From: UBA5859 sp041940025
Lineage (GTDB): Bacteria; Pseudomonadota; Gammaproteobacteria; UBA5859
Length of the DNA stretch: 64,000 nt
Direction of reading: 5' to 3'
Assembly (NCBI GenBank): GCA_041940025.1
Contig: JBGTSY010000002.1
Location: forward strand, 124,001 to 188,000
The translations under genes and the position numbers were made by a program. A model generated the notes under the pieces. The model made no database searches. It saw only the letters and a program-made list of their open reading frames with translations, and was not told where the DNA came from. Of this stretch, positions 59,947 through 64,000 are shown one piece after another. Numbering within the stretch: position 1 is the stretch's first letter; every line of letters begins with the position of its first letter.

Positions 59947-61035
59947 TTAAAAAGTAATGACCCCACGCGCATTCTTGCCTTGTTCAAGATCGTGAATGGC
60001 TTGAACCGCTTCTGCTATAGGATAAGTTTTAGTTATTAGACGATCTAACTCTAGTTGATTCTGTTGGTACAATTTTAAATAGTGAGGAAAATCCGTTTTA
60101 AAATCTGCATCACCATACAGACACCCCTTAATGATTTTTCCACTCGCGGGCATCATCAAAGCATTGAGAGAGATCGTCTGATCGAAGCGACCGATGCCTA
60201 CCAATGTGACAGTACCGCCACGTCGAGTGGCAGCAAGTGCCTGTTGTACCAAGTCAGGATGGCCTACCACTTCGAAACTTTTGTCAACGCCAATGTTGTC
60301 TGTATGGTCCATAATTTCTTTAACTGAGTTCGCTTTTGCATGGATCAGATCAGTTGCACCAAACTCATTTGCTAAATCAAGTTTCTCTTGTGACAAATCC
60401 ACGGCAAATATTTGCTTGGCGCCAGCGATTCGCGCACCTTGAATGACCGACAGACCGACTCCCCCGCAACCAAATATTGCGACTCTGTCTCCTCTGCACA
60501 CCGGTGCGGTTTTTAACGCTGCGCCGACGCCAGTGGTTACCCCGCAGCCGACTAGTGCGGCAATTTCAAATGGCACGTCTGCATCAATTGCAGTTAAACT
60601 GATGCTGGGCACGATCGCATATTCAGCCATGTTTCCTAACATAAACAGTGTTGAGACGGGCCTGCCTTTCATGGACAGTCTTGTCGTGCCATCTAACATT
60701 TTTCCAGGCTCTGATTGGTTGGCCGCCAAGCAAAAGTTGGGTGCCTGATGTTCACAGAAATAGCAATGACCACACTGGGGAATAAAGGAAAGCAATACAT
60801 GATCCCCACACTGAACATTCGCGACGCCTTCTCCAACCTGTTCCACAATACCGGCGCCTTCATGGCCGATGACAGTGGGGAACGGATGAGGGATGGTGCC
60901 ATTGATAATAGACAGATCAGAGTGACAGACACCGGCAGCCCGCATCCGAACGAGTACTTCACCGGCTTTCGGCTTATCTAGGGAGACATCTTCAACAGCG
61001 TATTGATTGAGTTGGTGCACAACTAAGGCTTTCAT
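59947..61035 (-). CDS. Zinc-dependent alcohol dehydrogenase
   Basis: Medium-chain dehydrogenase of 362 residues. Catalytic zinc ligands Cys37 (GVCHSD) and His58 (GHEGAG) plus the Cys of LVGCGVTTG; structural zinc cysteines CGHCYFCEHQAPNFC near 93-107; NAD motif GCGGVGLS. The C-terminal KGCLYGDADFKTDFPHYLKLY resembles class III-like and NDMA/mycothiol-type relatives. AGGAAT precedes the ATG. Substrate cannot be assigned. Tail-to-tail with ompW, divergent from the DUF3833 gene. Confidence 0.88.
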   Translation of the reverse strand: MKALVVHQLNQYAVEDVSLDKPKAGEVLVRMRAAGVCHSDLSIINGTIPHPFPTVIGHEGAGIVEQVGEGVANVQCGDHVLLSFIPQCGHCYFCEHQAPNFCLAANQSEPGKMLDGTTRLSMKGRPVSTLFMLGNMAEYAIVPSISLTAIDADVPFEIAALVGCGVTTGVGAALKTAPVCRGDRVAIFGCGGVGLSVIQGARIAGAKQIFAVDLSQEKLDLANEFGATDLIHAKANSVKEIMDHTDNIGVDKSFEVVGHPDLVQQALAATRRGGTVTLVGIGRFDQTISLNALMMPASGKIIKGCLYGDADFKTDFPHYLKLYQQNQLELDRLITKTYPIAEAVQAIHDLEQGKNARGVITF

Positions 61036-61171
61036 AAAGTTATTCCTAGTCTGACATGCGGGGCTTTGCAGTTAATAAAATGTGGATCTTACTATGGATA
61101 TAGTTTTCCTTCGTTGGCTCTAGCGTTGCAATTCACCCCATATTTATCTGTCGAATAATCGCTGACAGATG

Positions 61172-61194
61172 TTTCACAATTTTTTCACGAATCT
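61172..61194 (+). promoter_or_regulatory. 11-bp-spaced direct repeat upstream of the DUF3833 gene
   Basis: TTTCAC at 61172-61177 and 61183-61188, each followed by an AAT-type extension, are one helical turn apart, about 45 bases before the start codon. Like the msrP repeat it contains TCAC at an 11-base period. Confidence 0.35.
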
Positions 61195-61235
61195 CCCAGT
61201 AACATGCCACTTTCAAACTTAAAGAGGAGAGTTAG

Positions 61236-61763
61236 ATGAAATTGTCTCGCTACGTAATCAGTTTTAGCATAGTTATTGTCTGTATCGCTACCCCGTCATT
61301 CGCGGAATCAGAAGACTGGCCGAAAGAGTTCGAATTAGAGAAATACTTTATTGGAAAAACGACTGCCTGGGGGATTTTTGAAAATCGTCAAGGAGAGCTT
61401 GTACGTCAGTTTAAAGTGAGCATCGTCGGGGAAATGCAAGATAATGAATTGGTCTTGACCGAAGATTTCCACTACGCCAATGGAGAACAACAAACACGGA
61501 TCTGGCGAATCGAACGCCTAGAGAACGGAGGTTATCAAGGAAGGGCAGCCGATGTAGTCGGCAACGCAGTAGGTGAGGTGAAGGGAAATCAATTGTACTG
61601 GGCGTATCATTTAGAGTTACCCGTAGGTGATAAAAGTTATGAAGTGAAGTTCACCGATAAAATGTACCTACAGCCAAATGACGTACTAATTAATCGAGCC
61701 ATAGTCACCAAATGGGGATTTCGAGTGGGTGAGGTGACAATCGTATTTCTACCAGACAGCTAG
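61236..61763 (+). CDS. DUF3833 (lipocalin-like) exported protein
   Basis: 175 residues with a signal peptide (YVISFSIVIVCIATPSFA). The mature part follows the DUF3833 pattern: LEKYFIGKTTAWGIFENRQGELVRQFKVSIVGEM, LTEDFHYANGEQQTRIWRI, YQGRAADVVGNAVGEVKGNQLYWAYHLELPV and TKWGFRVGEVTIVFLP. AGAGGAGAG precedes the ATG. Unlike many family members there is no lipobox cysteine. Function unknown; a periplasmic lipid-binding role is a guess from the lipocalin-like fold. Confidence 0.85.
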   Translation: MKLSRYVISFSIVIVCIATPSFAESEDWPKEFELEKYFIGKTTAWGIFENRQGELVRQFKVSIVGEMQDNELVLTEDFHYANGEQQTRIWRIERLENGGYQGRAADVVGNAVGEVKGNQLYWAYHLELPVGDKSYEVKFTDKMYLQPNDVLINRAIVTKWGFRVGEVTIVFLPDS

Positions 61764-62095
61764 ATGATTCTATTGAAGAGTCATCGTCTGTTATAGTTAA
61801 TGTATTTGCTAATGATGAAGCCTGAAAATTTTTCAGGCTTGTGGCAACCTCAAAAAAATCTCCAATAAGATGATTGACTAGTAAATGCACTCCTCGCGCT
61901 CGTCAGGGTGTACAGCTTTGGCGATAAACAGTGGGGATCTAAAACGGTACTAAGTGATTAGTTACCTTCTATTGAGAAGAACATGTAAATACAGTGAGAC
62001 CGCAGCTGGCGATGATAACCGATGGTGATCTAGCATGTGTTATTTTTCTTAAGACAGGAGCCGCCTAAACAGTGTCAGCGCAAATTTAGGATCTG
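61764..62095. other. Convergent gap with a bidirectional hairpin
   Basis: About 330 bases between the DUF3833 gene and the convergent kinase gene. The hairpin at 61819-61841 is the only feature seen. Confidence 0.4.
61819..61841. terminator. Hairpin terminator between convergent genes
   Basis: AAGCCTGAAAA and TTTTTCAGGCTT are inverted copies with almost no loop, about 55 bases after the DUF3833 stop. A-rich and T-rich arms let it work in either direction, though the T-run follows the stem only partly. Confidence 0.5.
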
Positions 62096-63382
62096 CTATT
62101 CTTGTGCTTCTGCATCTTGTATTAAGGTAACTATTAACCCCCCCTCGGGTCGATTCTCGTACTTGATTCGAAAATCAAAATCGTCTACCAATCTTTTCAC
62201 GATAGAGAGCCCAATGCCTTCACCGGCCTTGTTATGACCACGGCCGCGTACATGGCGTTCGAAAATATGAGGCAATAATTCCGGCTCGATGCCCGGGCCA
62301 TTATCGTAGATTTGCACACGATTGCTCGAGACCCTTATTTCAATATTACCTACCTCAGAGTAACTAATGGCATTACGTATTAAATTACTCAGGATGATGC
62401 GCACCACCTGGTGTGGTGCTTCAATCTGCCAGTCAGAAATCACCACAAGTTCGATCTCTTGAGACTTGCCGACAACAAGCGGTTGCAATTTTTCAATTTC
62501 TTCAGAAACCAATTGCACCATACTTTGCTGTGGTTGATCATTGATAATACTGCTTTCCCGCGCCAGGAGTAGAAACACATGAATCAACTCTGCCAAGTCA
62601 CGACTGGCCTTTTTCATCATTTTTAAGCGGCTTTTCGCTTTGTCTGACAAGGATGGATCGGTCAATAACATTTGAATGGCACCATCCAGAATAGTGACTG
62701 GGGTGCGCAGTTCGTGGCTGGCATCGGCTGTGAATTGACGTTCTCTTTTTATCAGTTGATCGATTCTTTGGGAATATTCCTGTAGTGCCACCGCCAGATC
62801 TGCTACCTCACCCTTTAGTTTTGGGATCTCCCGATTAAACATCTCCTGTGCGTTTTCCGCGTCCATTCCCTGAACTTGTTTGGCTAGGTGCAGCACTGGC
62901 GAAATGGCGCCCCAGGTCAGGCGATAACTTATCCAAGTGCCAATGTAGAGTAATATTAGGATGACACTCAGCGGCAAGACTCCAAATAGGAATACTAACT
63001 TATCTACATTTGCCTCCAGATACACCAGATATAAGCTTTGATTATCGAAATGTTGTACGTACACAGGCACTGCCGGATAAGTGTCAGAATAGAAAACATC
63101 GATACTCAGTCCCGTCGGCAGCTGTCGTAGAGAAATGGGTAAAGGCGTCTTACCCCCATTGCTAGTGAGGTAACCGATGAGGTTTCTTGTACGTGGTAGT
63201 GGGAAACTGGGATCCTTTCGATATTCTTCAATGAAACTGTGTGCCTCCAGCTCTAACGCTTCTTCCACTAAAACCTGTTCGGTTATCCAGCGAACCAAGA
63301 GAATGGTGAGCACTAACAACAGGGAGATAAACACCAGTTGCAATGCTAAGGGATTTGAGCGCAGGCGGCTAAAGGGATTCAA
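62096..63382 (-). CDS. Two-component sensor histidine kinase
   Basis: 428 residues. Helices at about 15-35 and 132-155 enclose a periplasmic sensor of roughly 100 residues; then HAMP, the dimerisation box FTADASHELRTPVTILDGAIQML near 222-245, and ATPase boxes NLIRNAISYSE, YDNGPGIEPELLPHIFERHVRG and GEGIGLSIVKRLV. It begins five bases after the response-regulator stop with a TTG and no clear ribosome site, suggesting translational coupling. QseC/RstB-like architecture; signal unknown. Confidence 0.9.
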   Translation of the reverse strand: MNPFSRLRSNPLALQLVFISLLLVLTILLVRWITEQVLVEEALELEAHSFIEEYRKDPSFPLPRTRNLIGYLTSNGGKTPLPISLRQLPTGLSIDVFYSDTYPAVPVYVQHFDNQSLYLVYLEANVDKLVFLFGVLPLSVILILLYIGTWISYRLTWGAISPVLHLAKQVQGMDAENAQEMFNREIPKLKGEVADLAVALQEYSQRIDQLIKRERQFTADASHELRTPVTILDGAIQMLLTDPSLSDKAKSRLKMMKKASRDLAELIHVFLLLARESSIINDQPQQSMVQLVSEEIEKLQPLVVGKSQEIELVVISDWQIEAPHQVVRIILSNLIRNAISYSEVGNIEIRVSSNRVQIYDNGPGIEPELLPHIFERHVRGRGHNKAGEGIGLSIVKRLVDDFDFRIKYENRPEGGLIVTLIQDAEAQE

Positions 63383-63387
63383 ATTTA

Positions 63388-64000
63388 CTATGTGGGTTGG
63401 TCATGCAAGCGATAGCCAATGCCATGAATGGTATGTAGCAATTTTTTCTCAAAAGGTTTATCGATGGCTTGACGGATAGCGGACATATGGGTGCGTAACG
63501 CATCACTGTCGGTGGGTTCATCGCCCCACACCGCCGCTTCGATTTCCTGCCTGGATACCACGCGATGGCTCTGTTGCATGAGTAGGTTTAAAATTTTTAG
63601 CCGTACGGGGTTCAGCGTAATCTGTGTGTTTTCTCGAGTGACCTGAAAGGTTTCAGTGTTTAGGATTAAATCCCCGACCTTAATTTCTGTATCCATGCCA
63701 TGACGTGTTCGACGCCATAGTGCGGTCAATCGTGCTTCCACCTCCGGTAAGTCGAAAGGTTTCACTAAATAATCATCCGCGCCTATATCGAATCCGGTGA
63801 GTTTATCCTCGAGGGTGTCCCGAGCGGTTAACATTAAGATGGTGACTGATGAGTGTGCCTCTTGACGTAGTTTGCGACAAACTTCAATCCCGTCCATGCC
63901 AGGCAATGCCCAATCCAGGATGATTGCGTCATACTCATTTTCTGTGGCCAGCTGGTATGCGGCATGGCCATCTGCGGCGTGATCCGGAATGTGTCCCAGA
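63388..64000 (-). CDS. OmpR-family response regulator, truncated by window end
   Basis: Partial: the frame stays open to the window edge, and the TTG at 63904-63906 is inside the domain, not a start. The visible N-terminal part reads ...IILDWALPGMDGIEV with the phospho-acceptor aspartate; then VTILMLTARDTLEDKLTGFDIGADDYLVKPFDLPE and the winged-helix output domain (ILNLLMQQSHRVVSRQEIEAAVWGDEPTDSDALRTHMSAIRQAID...IHGIGYRL). Pairs with the downstream kinase. Confidence 0.92.
   Translation of the reverse strand, partial: LGHIPDHAADGHAAYQLATENEYDAIILDWALPGMDGIEVCRKLRQEAHSSVTILMLTARDTLEDKLTGFDIGADDYLVKPFDLPEVEARLTALWRRTRHGMDTEIKVGDLILNTETFQVTRENTQITLNPVRLKILNLLMQQSHRVVSRQEIEAAVWGDEPTDSDALRTHMSAIRQAIDKPFEKKLLHTIHGIGYRLHDQPT

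Overview
The window is a contiguous stretch of a gammaproteobacterial chromosome, most like Pseudomonadales in the broad sense. This rests on recognisable gene products and on gene order. The runs ispB-rplU-rpmA-obg-proB, rpsT-murJ-ribF-ileS-lspA-ispH, minor pilins-thiO-pilR-pilS, bamD/rluD-pgeF-clpB and ilvB-ilvH-ilvC-pssA-msrP-msrQ are the neighbourhoods I know from Pseudomonas aeruginosa. No tRNA, rRNA, insertion sequence, CRISPR array, phage gene or replication origin was seen. Outer-membrane porins, an Mrp-type sodium/proton antiporter and iron/copper genes fit an aquatic, probably marine, Gram-negative cell, but that habitat is inference.

Layout. 1-5.4 kb: isoprenoid (ispB, reverse), ribosomal proteins L21/L27, the GTPase Obg, proB and an Old Yellow Enzyme family oxidoreductase. 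5.6-13.5 kb: an orphan secreted protein (reverse), then an eight-gene Mrp-type antiporter operon with three different NuoL/M/N-like subunits and a small unknown membrane protein, lying between proB and rpsT. 13.7-21.0 kb: rpsT (reverse), murJ, ribF, ileS, lspA, ispH. 21.6-28.4 kb: four minor pilin genes, thiO, and the pilS-pilR two-component system (reverse). 28.6-36.4 kb: nadE, bamD (reverse), rluD, pgeF, a ZIP metal transporter and clpB behind a heat-shock promoter. 36.5-43.4 kb: a lone FimT/GspH pilin, ilvBHC, pssA and the msrPQ periplasmic repair system.

43.6-45.6 kb: a three-gene bufferin/Hvf-type operon. It encodes a small exported precursor with ten Glu-Gly-Lys/Ser-Cys-Gly units, a DUF692 (MNIO) iron enzyme and a DUF2063 partner. 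45.7-54.2 kb: leuA with a possible leucine-rich leader ORF, a family 4 uracil-DNA glycosylase, rimI, a porin-like protein, an SCP2-like protein, ispG and an SLC13-type permease with RCK domains. 54.5-58.8 kb: an orphan CheY-like protein, then a four-gene operon behind a Fur-box-like site: porin, periplasmic FMN-binding protein, PepSY-type membrane protein and two-domain multicopper oxidase. 59.1-64.0 kb: OmpW, a zinc alcohol dehydrogenase, a DUF3833 protein and a sensor kinase/response regulator pair cut by the window end.

Two modules stand out. One is msrPQ plus the bufferin operon, a neighbourhood suited to periplasmic copper and oxidant defence. The other is the Fur-box porin/flavoprotein/PepSY/multicopper-oxidase operon, which could form an iron (or copper) redox and uptake route and which I cannot match to a named system. 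In addition, 11-bp-spaced direct repeats sit upstream of several envelope-related genes (the orphan secreted protein, msrP, bufA and the DUF3833 gene) and may mark sites for an OmpR-family regulator. Start codons were revised wherever a Shine-Dalgarno (SD) sequence argued for it.
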